Shown: positions 42,496 to 50,422 of the stretch, one piece after another
Layout: each line of letters begins with the position of its first letter
How positions within the stretch are numbered: the stretch's first letter is position 1
NCBI GenBank assembly: GCA_036502575.1
Contig: DASXYL010000061.1
Span: forward strand, 1 to 64,000
DNA length: 64,000 bases
DNA from: DASXRA01 sp036502575
GTDB lineage: Bacteria; Actinomycetota; Actinomycetes; Mycobacteriales; Jatrophihabitantaceae
Reading direction: 5' to 3'
Made by a program: the position numbers and the translations under genes
The notes under the pieces: model-generated
Seen by the model: the letters and a program-made list of their open reading frames with translations, nothing else
Database searches by the model: none
What the model was told of the DNA's origin: nothing

Positions 42496-43083
42496 TCAGC
42501 TACGGACCCGGTAGCGGATGTGGGTGGCCTCCGGCGTGTCGATCACTCGAACGATCTCCAGCTCGACGCGCGACGGCAACACCTCGAACAATCGACGACC
42601 ACCACCGAACAGCACCGGGATCAGACTCGTTTGCAGCTCGTCCAGCACGCCGGCCTCGAGCGCCCGTTGCGCCGTGTACGCGCCGAGCACATGAACGTTG
42701 CGGTCCCCGGCGGCTGCCTTCGCCTGCGCCATCGCGCTGGCGATCCCGTCGCTCACGTAGGTCACCAGCGGATAGTTCGCCACGGTCGGGCCGGGCGGTC
42801 GATGACTGGGCACGAAGATCGGCACCCCCCATCCGTGATGGTCACCGCCCCAGTGATCGACCTGCTCCGCGGTCCGCCGTCCGACGAGGACCGCGCCGGC
42901 CGAGTTCAACTCGTCGTTCAACTCTCCGGCCGGCCCGGACGGCCGGAAGATCTCCCCCTCCGGGGTGACGAACCACTCGTGCAACCGGGCGAAGCCGTCG
43001 CCGCCAGGGTTGCCCGGTTCATCGTTCGGACCCGCGATGTACCCGTCGAGCGACATCGCCATGTAGAGCACTGAGGTAGCCAC
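42496..43083 (-). CDS. Dihydrofolate reductase/RibD C-terminal family protein (195 aa)
   Basis: Intact RibD-type fold: VLYMAMSLDGYIAGPNDEPG, AVLVGRRTAEQVDHWGG, VHVLGAYTAQRALEAGVLDE, then SLIPVLFGGGRRLFEVLP and a C-terminal strand. The HGWGVPIFVPSHRPPG loop is typical of a reductase subgroup. The GTG at 43083 has GGAGG upstream. It is divergent from the HxlR regulator at 43165, which probably controls it. The substrate is unknown. Confidence 0.9.
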   Translation of the reverse strand: MATSVLYMAMSLDGYIAGPNDEPGNPGGDGFARLHEWFVTPEGEIFRPSGPAGELNDELNSAGAVLVGRRTAEQVDHWGGDHHGWGVPIFVPSHRPPGPTVANYPLVTYVSDGIASAMAQAKAAAGDRNVHVLGAYTAQRALEAGVLDELQTSLIPVLFGGGRRLFEVLPSRVELEIVRVIDTPEATHIRYRVRS

Positions 43084-43109
43084 TTCGACCTCCCGTGGTC
43101 TCGATGCAT

Positions 43110-43134
43110 ACTTGCGTTAGACAAGCACACTTGC
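43110..43134. promoter_or_regulatory. Direct/inverted repeat region between reductase and HxlR genes
   Basis: ACTTGC occurs twice (43110-43115 and 43129-43134), and CTTG (43111-43114) pairs with CAAG (43122-43125) as a short inverted repeat. The 81-base divergent gap makes this a candidate HxlR site, but the repeats are short. Confidence 0.3.
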
Positions 43135-43164
43135 CCCAAAGCATCAAGCGGCTAGCATGGGGCC

Positions 43165-43836
43165 ATGCGGACCCGGGAGTACGGGCAGTTCTGCGGGTTG
43201 GCGCGGGCCGTGGAGGTACTCGGGCAACGGTGGACCGTGCTCGTGCTGCGTGATCTGCTCGTCGGTCCGCGGCGCTACTCCGACCTGCTCGCCGGGCTGC
43301 CCGGCATCCCGACCAACGTGCTGGCCAGCCGGCTCAAAGAGCTGGAGGCCGACGGTCTGGTGGTGCGCGAGGCCCGCGCCGGGGCCGACCGGTCGGTGGT
43401 CTACCGGGCTACTCCGCGGGCCGAGGAGCTCCAGCCCGCCCTGGACGCCTTGGCGCGCTGGGGGGCCGCCGGGATGCGGGAGCCACGCGAAGGCGAGGTC
43501 GTCACCGACGCCTCGCTGGTGGGTTCCCTGCGCGTCGCGGCGCAGGGCGGCACGCCGCCCCGCCGTCGCGGTCCGGTGAGCTACGAGGTCAGGGTCGGCT
43601 CGGCTGTCGCCCACGCGACGGTCACCGGGACCGAGATCAGCGTCAAGCCCGGCGGACACCCCGCGCCCGACCTGGTCGCAGTCGCTGGACCGGGATTCCG
43701 TGATGTTCTCGCCGGCGTTCTCGACCCCGACGCGGCCGTCGCGGCCGGGGCGGTCGAGCTCATAGGGGACCGATCACTCCTCGCCGACTTCACGGCCACC
43801 TTTACCGTGCCCTACAGCGACGCCCTCCTGTCCTGA
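43165..43836 (+). CDS. HxlR-family regulator with SCP2-like C-terminal domain (223 aa)
   Basis: The HxlR winged helix (residues 1-95: FCGLARAVEVLGQRWTVLVL, IPTNVLASRLKELEADGLVV, DRSVVYRATPRAEEL) keeps the sensing Cys10. A C-terminal domain of about 100 residues (VGSAVAHATVTGTEISVKPG, then PDLVAVAGPGFRDVLAGVLD) resembles the SCP2 sterol-carrier-like domain found in some HxlR/MarR proteins. It is divergent from the RibD-type reductase. Binding of a hydrophobic ligand by the C-terminal domain would fit, but is inference. Confidence 0.88.
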   Translation: MRTREYGQFCGLARAVEVLGQRWTVLVLRDLLVGPRRYSDLLAGLPGIPTNVLASRLKELEADGLVVREARAGADRSVVYRATPRAEELQPALDALARWGAAGMREPREGEVVTDASLVGSLRVAAQGGTPPRRRGPVSYEVRVGSAVAHATVTGTEISVKPGGHPAPDLVAVAGPGFRDVLAGVLDPDAAVAAGAVELIGDRSLLADFTATFTVPYSDALLS

Positions 43837-43948
43837 GGCGATCGGCTAGAGCCGAAGTCGGATTGCGGTTCGTGCGGCGTCGCGCACGAACCGCTCCGAC
43901 CCGTTCCGGCCATGGACATCGTGCTGGACGGGCTCCTACGGTCGGTGA

Positions 43949-45298
43949 ATGACTGCCTCTTCTCGCGCTGGGACAGACGCGGACGACGCTGCGACATTCT
44001 GGTCGGACGTCGACCGCCATCTCGTCCGCTACGCGGGCGCGAGTCGATTCACCCCGGAGATCATCGACCGCGCCGCCGGTAGCTACCTGTTCACCGCGGA
44101 CGGCCGTCGGATCCTCGACTTCACCTCGGGGCAGATGAGTTCGATCCTGGGCCACTCGCATCCGGAGATCGTGGCCACGGTACGGCGGCAGATCGCGACG
44201 CTCGACCATCTATTCAGCGGAATGGTCAGTCGGCCCGTCGTAGATCTCGCCCGGCGGCTGGTCGAGACCCTCCCGGCCCCGCTGCGGAAGGTGCTGTTGC
44301 TGACGACGGGATCCGAGTCGAACGAAGCGGCGCTCCGGATGGCCAAGCTGGTCACCGGCCGGCACGAGATCGTGTCGTTCGCGCGGTCCTGGCACGGCAT
44401 GACGCACGCATCCGCGAGTGCCACCTACAGCACCGGCCGCAAAGGCTACGGCCCCGCCACGCCCGGCAATTTCGCCATCCCGGCGCCGAACAGCTATCGC
44501 CCCGATTTCCTCGGGGCCGACGGCGGCCTGGACTGGTCGCGTCAGCTCGACGTCGCATTCGACCTCATCGACGCGCAGTCGGTTGGCAGTCTCGCGGCCT
44601 GCATCGTGGAACCGATCCTGAGCTCGGGCGGCGTCATCGAGCCACCCGTCGGATATCTCGCGGCGCTGCAGCAGAAATGCCGGGAGCGCGGAATGCTGCT
44701 GATCCTCGACGAGGCCCAGACCGGCCTGTGCCGTACCGGCTCGTGGTACGCATTCGAGCGCGACGACGTGGTTCCCGACATCCTGACCCTGTCCAAGACG
44801 CTCGGAGCCGGGCTGCCCCTCGCCGCCATGATCACCAGCGAAGAGATCGAGCAGACCGCGCACGAGCGCGGCTTCCTGTTCTTCACCACGCACGTCTCCG
44901 ATCCCCTCGTGGCGGCCGTGGGGAACACGGTGCTCGACGTTGCGCATCGCGACGCACTGGACAAACGGGCCACGGAACTCGGCAGTCAGCTACAGACCGG
45001 TCTGGCCTCGATCGGGGCGCGCCACGACGTCGTCGGTGACATCCGCGGACGCGGCCTGCTCGTCGGACTCGAGCTCGTGGTCGACCGGGCGACGAAGGAG
45101 AGCTCGGCCGAACTCAGCTCCCACGTCACCGAGCGCTGCCTCGAACTCGGGCTGCACGTGAATATCGTGCAGTTGCCGGGCATGGGCGGCACGTTCCGGA
45201 TCGCGCCACCTCTGACGGCCACGCCGGAGGAGATCGACCTCGGTCTCGAGATCCTCGACCAGGCGATCGGCGAGGTTACCCAACGGCTTCTCGGCTGA
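43949..45298 (+). CDS. Class III PLP aminotransferase, 2,2-dialkylglycine-decarboxylase-like (449 aa)
   Basis: A fold-type I class III aminotransferase with PLP Lys283 in LTLSKTLGAGLPLAA, phosphate-binding TTGSESNEAALRMAK, and Asp254/Gln257 in LILDEAQTGLCRTG. The SKTLGAGLPLAAM and RSWHGMT segments are those of the dialkylglycine decarboxylase branch, which decarboxylates and transaminates 2,2-dialkylglycines. Sequence alone does not separate this from other omega-aminotransferases. It converges on an SDR gene eight bases away. The start is the ATG at 43949. Confidence 0.88.
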   Translation: MTASSRAGTDADDAATFWSDVDRHLVRYAGASRFTPEIIDRAAGSYLFTADGRRILDFTSGQMSSILGHSHPEIVATVRRQIATLDHLFSGMVSRPVVDLARRLVETLPAPLRKVLLLTTGSESNEAALRMAKLVTGRHEIVSFARSWHGMTHASASATYSTGRKGYGPATPGNFAIPAPNSYRPDFLGADGGLDWSRQLDVAFDLIDAQSVGSLAACIVEPILSSGGVIEPPVGYLAALQQKCRERGMLLILDEAQTGLCRTGSWYAFERDDVVPDILTLSKTLGAGLPLAAMITSEEIEQTAHERGFLFFTTHVSDPLVAAVGNTVLDVAHRDALDKRATELGSQLQTGLASIGARHDVVGDIRGRGLLVGLELVVDRATKESSAELSSHVTERCLELGLHVNIVQLPGMGGTFRIAPPLTATPEEIDLGLEILDQAIGEVTQRLLG

Positions 45299-45306
45299 TC
45301 CGTGCG

Positions 45307-46071
45307 TCAACCTCGGCCGACGAACGGCATCCGCGTCGCCATGACGGTCATGGTCGCGACGTTCGCGTCCAACGGCAGGCTCGCCATGTAGAGAACCGCC
45401 CGCGCCACGTCGCCGACATCCATTCGCGGTTCGGGACGCACGGTGCCATCAGCCTGCGCGACGCCATCGGCCATCCGCTCGGTCAGGTTCGTCGCGGCAT
45501 TGCCGATGTCGATCTGCCCACAGGCGATATCGAATTGGCGGCCGTCCAGCGAGATCGACTTGGTCAACCCGGTGATCGCGTGCTTCGTCGCGGTGTACGC
45601 CGCCGACCGAGGCCGTGGGGAGTGCGCCGAGATCGAGCCGTTGTTGATGATCCGGCCGCCGCGCGGGATCTGGCCCCGCATGACTCGGAATGCCTCGCGG
45701 CTGCACACGAAGACGCCGGTCAGGTTGACCGCGACCACCGCGTTCCATTCGGTGAGTGGTATCTCGTCGAACTCTCTCGACGCCCCACCGACACCGGCAT
45801 TGTTGAACAACAGGTCGACGCGGCCGTGCCGGTCGACAACTTCATCAAAGAGCCGGCGCACCGATGCCTCGTCGGTGACGTCGGTCGGCATCGGCTCGAG
45901 CCGGCCGGGCCGGGCACGTCCGCTTTCGGCGACGGAAGCGAGTGCGTCCGGTCGGCGCCCGGCCAGCGCCACGGTCCAGCCCGCGCCGGCCAACGCGTGA
46001 GCGACCGCCGCGCCGATCCCGCTTCCGGCTCCCGTGACGACGGCGGTCTTTGACGGCGAAAGATCTTGCAC
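45307..46071 (-). CDS. Short-chain dehydrogenase/reductase (254 aa)
   Basis: Classical SDR: nucleotide motif TGAGSGIG (13-20), NNAGVG (90-95), catalytic Ser in NNGSISAHS, Tyr159 and Lys163 in AAYTATKHAITGL. The motif set is complete and the C-terminus (TVMATRMPFVGRG) is normal. GTG 46071 or 46074 is the start, with AAGGAG upstream; the longer frame to 46164 has no family support. It is divergent from the SMP-30 gene and convergent with the aminotransferase, so the three may form a small catabolic set. Substrate unknown. Confidence 0.88.
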   Translation of the reverse strand: MQDLSPSKTAVVTGAGSGIGAAVAHALAGAGWTVALAGRRPDALASVAESGRARPGRLEPMPTDVTDEASVRRLFDEVVDRHGRVDLLFNNAGVGGASREFDEIPLTEWNAVVAVNLTGVFVCSREAFRVMRGQIPRGGRIINNGSISAHSPRPRSAAYTATKHAITGLTKSISLDGRQFDIACGQIDIGNAATNLTERMADGVAQADGTVRPEPRMDVGDVARAVLYMASLPLDANVATMTVMATRMPFVGRG

Positions 46072-46235
46072 CACGTGCTCCTTGCTCGGCGGAAATTCAG
46101 CTCGGGCCCCCTTGCTTACCACGACGACGGGGCGCGACCCGCGGGTCGACGGGCCAGACGCCATGGTTGGCTCGACGCGTCAGTCTGACGATCCGCGAGC
46201 TAGGTCGTCAGCTCAGCGAGAGAAGGGAACGGCCG

Positions 46236-47156
46236 GTGGTCTCTGGCCCGCAGCGGATCCGTGCGGTGTTCGAGCAGATCGACGAGCGATTCCGCGGCGT
46301 CGCCGGCGACGAGTACGTCGAGGCGCTCTACGACGAAGGGCGATGGCTCGAGGGGCCGGCCTACTCTGGGGCCTGGCGCTCGCTGCTGTTCAGTGACATC
46401 CCCAACGACCGGGTGCTGCGCTTCGACGAGACGACCGGCGCGGTCGGTGTGTGGCGCCAGCCGGCCGGATACGCCAACGGCCGCACCGTTGACCGGCAGG
46501 GTCGGGTGATCTCCTGCGAACACGGCACCCGCTCGGTCACGCGCACCGAGTTCGACGGCTCGGTCACCGTGCTCGCCGACCGGTGGAAGGGCCGCCGGCT
46601 GAACAGCCCCAACGATGTCGTCGTGCGCGCCGACGGCACGGTGTGGTTCACCGACCCCAGTTACGGCATCGAGAGCGACTACGAGGGATTCCGCGCCGAC
46701 AGCGAGACCGACGGCTGCCACGTCTACCGCATCGATCCGGACGCCGCCGTCGTCCGGGTGGCCGACGACTTCGAACGCCCCAACGGCCTGGCGTTCTCGG
46801 CCGACGAGCGCCAGCTCTACATCGTGGACACGCGGCGCAAGCACATCCGCCGCTTCGACGTAGACGACGCCAACCAACTCAGTGGCGGCGAGGCACTGGC
46901 CGAGTGCAACGCCGGCAGCTTCGACGGCATCCGCATCGACCACCGCGACCGCATTTGGGCGGCCGCGCACGACGGCCTGCACTGTTTCGATCCGGACGAC
47001 GGAGCCTTGCTCGGCAAGCTCAAACTGCCCGAGATCTGTTCCAACCTGACGTTCGGAGGCCCCAAGGGCAACATCCTCTACGTCACCGCGACCAACACCC
47101 TGTTCTCGATCATGACGAACTGCACCGGCGCGATCTATCCGGCAGCCAAGCTGTAG
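46236..47156 (+). CDS. SMP-30/gluconolactonase-family hydrolase (306 aa)
   Basis: A six-bladed propeller of the SMP-30 family: LEGPAYSGAWRSLLFSDI holds the Glu metal ligand, LNSPNDVVVRADGTVWFTDP the Asn ligand, RPNGLAFSADERQLYIVDT the second Asn region and GSFDGIRIDHRDRIW the Asp ligand. These calcium-dependent lactonases open sugar or other lactones. The GTG at 46236 with GAAGGGA upstream is the best start; the frame to 46050 lies in the divergent promoter region. No sugar gene is adjacent, and the lactone is unknown. Confidence 0.88.
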   Translation: MVSGPQRIRAVFEQIDERFRGVAGDEYVEALYDEGRWLEGPAYSGAWRSLLFSDIPNDRVLRFDETTGAVGVWRQPAGYANGRTVDRQGRVISCEHGTRSVTRTEFDGSVTVLADRWKGRRLNSPNDVVVRADGTVWFTDPSYGIESDYEGFRADSETDGCHVYRIDPDAAVVRVADDFERPNGLAFSADERQLYIVDTRRKHIRRFDVDDANQLSGGEALAECNAGSFDGIRIDHRDRIWAAAHDGLHCFDPDDGALLGKLKLPEICSNLTFGGPKGNILYVTATNTLFSIMTNCTGAIYPAAKL

Positions 47157-47600
47157 ATCTGCGCCACGGGGGTGACTCTCCAGCCGCTAGGCGCCGGCCG
47201 GAATGGGTGGCATCGACCGCCGTTGCTGCTTGCGCAAGCAGCGCCGGCGCGCCTGGCTGCTGGTCGCGCCGAACGCGACATCGTGTTCAACACCGTGCTC
47301 GTCGACCGTGCAACACCACGCCACTCCGAGCAGCCGGCCGCGGTTGAATCCTGCCATCGTCGCCTCCCGATGCGAGGTCGGCTAGAGCTGTGGCAGCACC
47401 GGCACCTCACCGATTGTGCACACTGAACTGCGCTGTGTCGATACTGGCTGGAATTCCTCGTCTGATTGTCGAGCCTGATGCCGTCCAGCGGTGGCGTCCG
47501 TGGACGCCGTCATGCTGGCCGAGTGCTCGTTTCGGACAGGAACTTGAGTGTATTTAGGTAGCTGTTCTAGAGTGCGGACAACCTCGATAGGACGGTGGAG
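47157..47600. other. Intergenic stretch of 443 bases with one palindrome
   Basis: No gene could be recognised between the SMP-30 gene and the LLM oxidoreductase gene; the open frames give arginine- and cysteine-rich shadow translations. The only clear structure is the 18-base palindrome at 47224-47241. An AT-richer stretch at about 47537-47568 (TGAGTGTATTTAGGTAG) may hold the promoter of the downstream operon. Confidence 0.5.
47224..47241. repeat. Perfect 18-base palindrome
   Basis: GCTGCTTGCGCAAGCAGC reads identically on both strands. It lies 68 bases after the SMP-30 stop and about 360 bases before the LLM gene. There is no following T-run, so a rho-independent terminator is not supported; a protein-binding dyad or a transcript hairpin are both possible. 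Confidence 0.6.
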
Positions 47601-48635
47601 ATGAAGATCCATCTCGCGGCACCGGTGGAGGCCCAACGCGATCCGCGGCCGCTGGCGCGGCGCACGGAGGCCGCGGGCTACGACGGTCTGTGGCTCAGCG
47701 AGGTCCGACATGACCCGTTCCTCGCCGCGACCCTCGCCGCGACGGTGACCGATCGGCTTGAGCTCGGCACGTCGATCGCCGTGGCCTTCGCCCGCAGCCC
47801 AATGTCGACCGCGGTGCTCGCCCATGATCTGCAGGCGTTGACCGGCGGCCGGTTGCTGCTCGGACTGGGGACGCAGGTCAGGGCGCACATCACCCGCCGA
47901 TTCAGCATGCCGTGGAGCCGGCCGGCGGCCCGCCTGCGCGAGTACGTCCTGGCCCTGAGGGCGATTTGGCGGGCCTGGGAGACCGGCGACCGGCTCGAGT
48001 TCGCCGGCGAGTTCTACACGCACACGCTGATGCCGCCGGCGTTCGTGCCTGAGCCCCATTCGTTCGGGCCGCCGCCGGTACTGCTCGCCGGGGTCGGTCC
48101 GGTGCTGACCGAGGTCGCCGGCGAGGTGGCGGACGGCTTCCTGCCGCACGGGTTCACCACCGAGCGTTACCTGCGCACCGTCACCCGGCCGGCGTTGCAC
48201 CGAGGTCGCGCGCGCTCGGACGATCCGCAGGCCCCGCTGACGGTCTGCGGCGCGCCGATGATCGTCACCGGCCGCACCGAGCAGGAGGAGCGCACTGCCG
48301 CCACCGCCGTGCGGGCCCAGATCGCCTTCTACGGTTCGACCCCGGCCTACCGGCCCGTCCTCGAACAGCACGGCTGGGGCGAGCTGGGCACGGAGCTGCA
48401 TACGCTGTCGCGCGCCGACCGATGGACGGACATGGCGGCGCTCATAGACGACGAAGTTCTGCAGGCGTTCGCAGTCGTGGCGGCACCGGAGCACGTCGCC
48501 CCCGAACTGAACCGCCGCTACGGCGACCTGTTCGATCGACTCACCGTGTCGGTGCCGTATCCGGTCGACGACGAGGTTCTCGACCGAATCGCGGCCGGGG
48601 TACGGGCTCTCGCACCGGCTGGGGCGATGTCGTGA
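47601..48635 (+). CDS. LLM-class (F420-type) oxidoreductase, TIGR03617-like (344 aa)
   Basis: A TIM-barrel luciferase-like enzyme: RRTEAAGYDGLWLSEVRHDP, LGTSIAVAFARSPMSTA, LTGGRLLLGLGTQVRAHI and LLAGVGPVLTEVAGEVADGF are the standard LLM strands. The TQVRAH segment and overall length match the MSMEG_2256-type subfamily predicted to use F420. The ATG at 47601 has AGGA eight bases upstream; the GTG at 47595 is an alternative. It leads a rightward catabolic gene run and overlaps the enoyl-CoA hydratase start by GTGA. Confidence 0.88.
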   Translation: MKIHLAAPVEAQRDPRPLARRTEAAGYDGLWLSEVRHDPFLAATLAATVTDRLELGTSIAVAFARSPMSTAVLAHDLQALTGGRLLLGLGTQVRAHITRRFSMPWSRPAARLREYVLALRAIWRAWETGDRLEFAGEFYTHTLMPPAFVPEPHSFGPPPVLLAGVGPVLTEVAGEVADGFLPHGFTTERYLRTVTRPALHRGRARSDDPQAPLTVCGAPMIVTGRTEQEERTAATAVRAQIAFYGSTPAYRPVLEQHGWGELGTELHTLSRADRWTDMAALIDDEVLQAFAVVAAPEHVAPELNRRYGDLFDRLTVSVPYPVDDEVLDRIAAGVRALAPAGAMS

Positions 48636-49435
48636 ACACAGTGCGTCTCGACTGGGCGGAGGAGGGCATCGCCGTGCTGACGCTGGATCGTCCGAAGCGG
48701 CTCAATGCGATCAGCGACGAGCTGACCGAGGACCTCCACGCGGCGCTGTCGGTGGTGGAGGCCGAACCCGGCGCGCGGGTGCTCGTGCTGACCGGTGCGG
48801 GACGCGGGTTCTGCGCTGGCGCGGACCTGCACGAGAGCGTCGCCCAGGGCGGCGCAAAGGCGCTTCCCACACCAGCGCTCTACGCCCGGCAACGGCGCTG
48901 GTCGCAGCTGAGCGTGCGGCTACACGAGCTGCCGGTGCCGGTGATCGCCGCCGTCAACGGCCCGGCCGTGGGGGGCGGCTTCGCGCTCGCCCTGGCCTGC
49001 GACCTGCGCCTCGCCGCGGACACCGCGTACTTCTGCGCCGCCAACGTCCGAATCGGTCTGACTGGCGGAGAGATGGGGCTGACCTGGTTGCTGACCCGCG
49101 CGGTCGGGGCCGCCCTGGCGGCCGAGCTGCTGCTGACCGCACGCAACTGCGACGCGGCGGAGGCGTTGGGTCGGGGTCTCGTCAGCCGCGTCGTCGCAGG
49201 ACACGAGTTGCTGCCCGCAGCCCTGGATCTCGCGCGGCTCATCAGGGCCAATCCCCCGTTCGGGATCCTGCTGACCAAGGAAATGCTCCGCGTTGCGCCG
49301 TGCGAGGCAACGCTTCGCCAGGCTCTCGTACTCGAGGACCGCAGCCAGTCGCTAAGCGTCCACGGCGGCGACGTGGACCGTGCTTCCGCCGAGTTCGACG
49401 CGGGCCGGTCCCAACAACGCGATCCCTTGATCTAA
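48632..49435 (+). CDS. Enoyl-CoA hydratase/isomerase family protein (267 aa)
   Basis: Crotonase fold: VLTLDRPKRLNAIS, the oxyanion-hole segments GRGFCAGADLHE and AVNGPAVGGGFALALACDLR, then ANVRIGLTGGEMGLTWLLTR with the catalytic-Glu region. It hydrates or isomerises an acyl-CoA double bond, the second step of beta-oxidation-like pathways. The GTG start overlaps the LLM stop by four bases, so the two are coupled. The CoA substrate is unknown. Confidence 0.9.
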   Translation: MNTVRLDWAEEGIAVLTLDRPKRLNAISDELTEDLHAALSVVEAEPGARVLVLTGAGRGFCAGADLHESVAQGGAKALPTPALYARQRRWSQLSVRLHELPVPVIAAVNGPAVGGGFALALACDLRLAADTAYFCAANVRIGLTGGEMGLTWLLTRAVGAALAAELLLTARNCDAAEALGRGLVSRVVAGHELLPAALDLARLIRANPPFGILLTKEMLRVAPCEATLRQALVLEDRSQSLSVHGGDVDRASAEFDAGRSQQRDPLI

Positions 49436-49462
49436 TTGAGTTAGACGTTTACGGTTGGCGTC

Positions 49463-50338
49463 ATGCCTCCCGACGTCGGACGCCTCGACGGCCGCGTTGC
49501 GCTGGTCACCGGCGCTAGCCGAGGTTTGGGCCATGACATAGCCCTCGGCTTGGCGGCTGAGGGCGCGGCGGTGGCCGTAGCCGCGCGCACCCTGACGCCC
49601 GGGCCCGGGCTACCCGGCAGCCTGGAACAGACGGTGTCCGAGATCCGCGCGCAAGGCGGGGTCGCTGAAGCGTTCGCTGCCGACGTCCAGGTCGACGCCG
49701 ATCTGGTCGCCGTCGTGGACGGTGCGCGCGAACGGCTCGGCCCGGTCGACATCCTGGTCAACAACGCCGCCCTCACCGTGCCGGGCCGACCCGGCGCACC
49801 GCCACCGAGCCTGCCGCGGGACGGCACGTCACCGACGCCCGGATTCCTCGACATCCCAGTCAAGGCGTACCGCCGCTCGTTCGAGGTCGGGCTGTTCCCG
49901 CTGTTTCGGCTCAGCCAGCTCGTGCTGCCGGGCATGCTCGCGGCCGGCCGCGGGTCGATCATCAACATCGGCTCCGACTCGGCGCGCCAGCCCGGCGAGG
50001 CACCCTGGTCGCACACCGGCCAGTGGATGCTCTACGGCTACGGTGGCAGCAAGCTCGCGGTCGAACATTTGTCGCACTCGCTGGCTTACGAACTCTCCGG
50101 GACCGGCGTGACGGTGAACGCGCTGCTGACCTCGCGGCCGTTGGATTCCCCCGGCCTGCGGCACATGACGCCGGGCTACATCGGGAACCCGACCGCGTCC
50201 TTCGTCGAGGCCGCGGTGCGGCTGGCAAGCGGCGGGACCGGCATGACCGGCCGATCGATCTACCACGAAGACCTGCTGCACGACGGTCCGCCGCGGGGCT
50301 GGCAGGGCGGCCTGGGCCCAGCCGCCGAGTTGGCCTGA
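49463..50338 (+). CDS. Short-chain dehydrogenase/reductase (291 aa)
   Basis: SDR with TGASRGLG (16-23), NNAAL (100-104), catalytic Ser171 region (NIGSDSAR), and Tyr193/Lys197 in YGYGGSKLAVEHL. A loop at about 107-130 (PGRPGAPPPSLPRDGTSPTP) is longer than usual. The C-terminus is GMTGRSIYHEDLLHDGPPRG. It follows the hydratase by 27 bases and probably oxidises a hydroxyacyl-CoA or related alcohol in the same pathway. A fragment of another SDR tail sits directly after its stop, in frame. Confidence 0.87.
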   Translation: MPPDVGRLDGRVALVTGASRGLGHDIALGLAAEGAAVAVAARTLTPGPGLPGSLEQTVSEIRAQGGVAEAFAADVQVDADLVAVVDGARERLGPVDILVNNAALTVPGRPGAPPPSLPRDGTSPTPGFLDIPVKAYRRSFEVGLFPLFRLSQLVLPGMLAAGRGSIINIGSDSARQPGEAPWSHTGQWMLYGYGGSKLAVEHLSHSLAYELSGTGVTVNALLTSRPLDSPGLRHMTPGYIGNPTASFVEAAVRLASGGTGMTGRSIYHEDLLHDGPPRGWQGGLGPAAELA

Positions 50339-50395
50339 TCCACGTCCAGCTACCCGACCGGTGCCACCGTCCGGGTCGACGGCGGCATCCCGTAA
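50339..50395 (+). pseudogene. Orphan SDR C-terminal fragment
   Basis: Immediately after the SDR stop (TGA 50336-50338), the same frame encodes STSSYPTGATVRVDGGIP and then TAA at 50393. YxTGATxRVDGG is the classical C-terminal end of SDR enzymes, but the intact gene before it already has its own C-terminus. It is best read as a leftover of a second SDR removed by deletion, or as the original tail now cut off by a stop. Confidence 0.6.
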
Positions 50396-50422
50396 CCCAA
50401 CCGATCGAGGAGCACGAGCCAC

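Noticed and set aside
47224..47241. Rho-independent terminator
   Set aside because: The palindrome has no loop and no T-run follows, so it is listed only as a palindrome.
47172..47426. Frames of 60-90 codons in the gap after the SMP-30 gene
   Set aside because: No start signal and no family match; Cys/Arg-rich translation.
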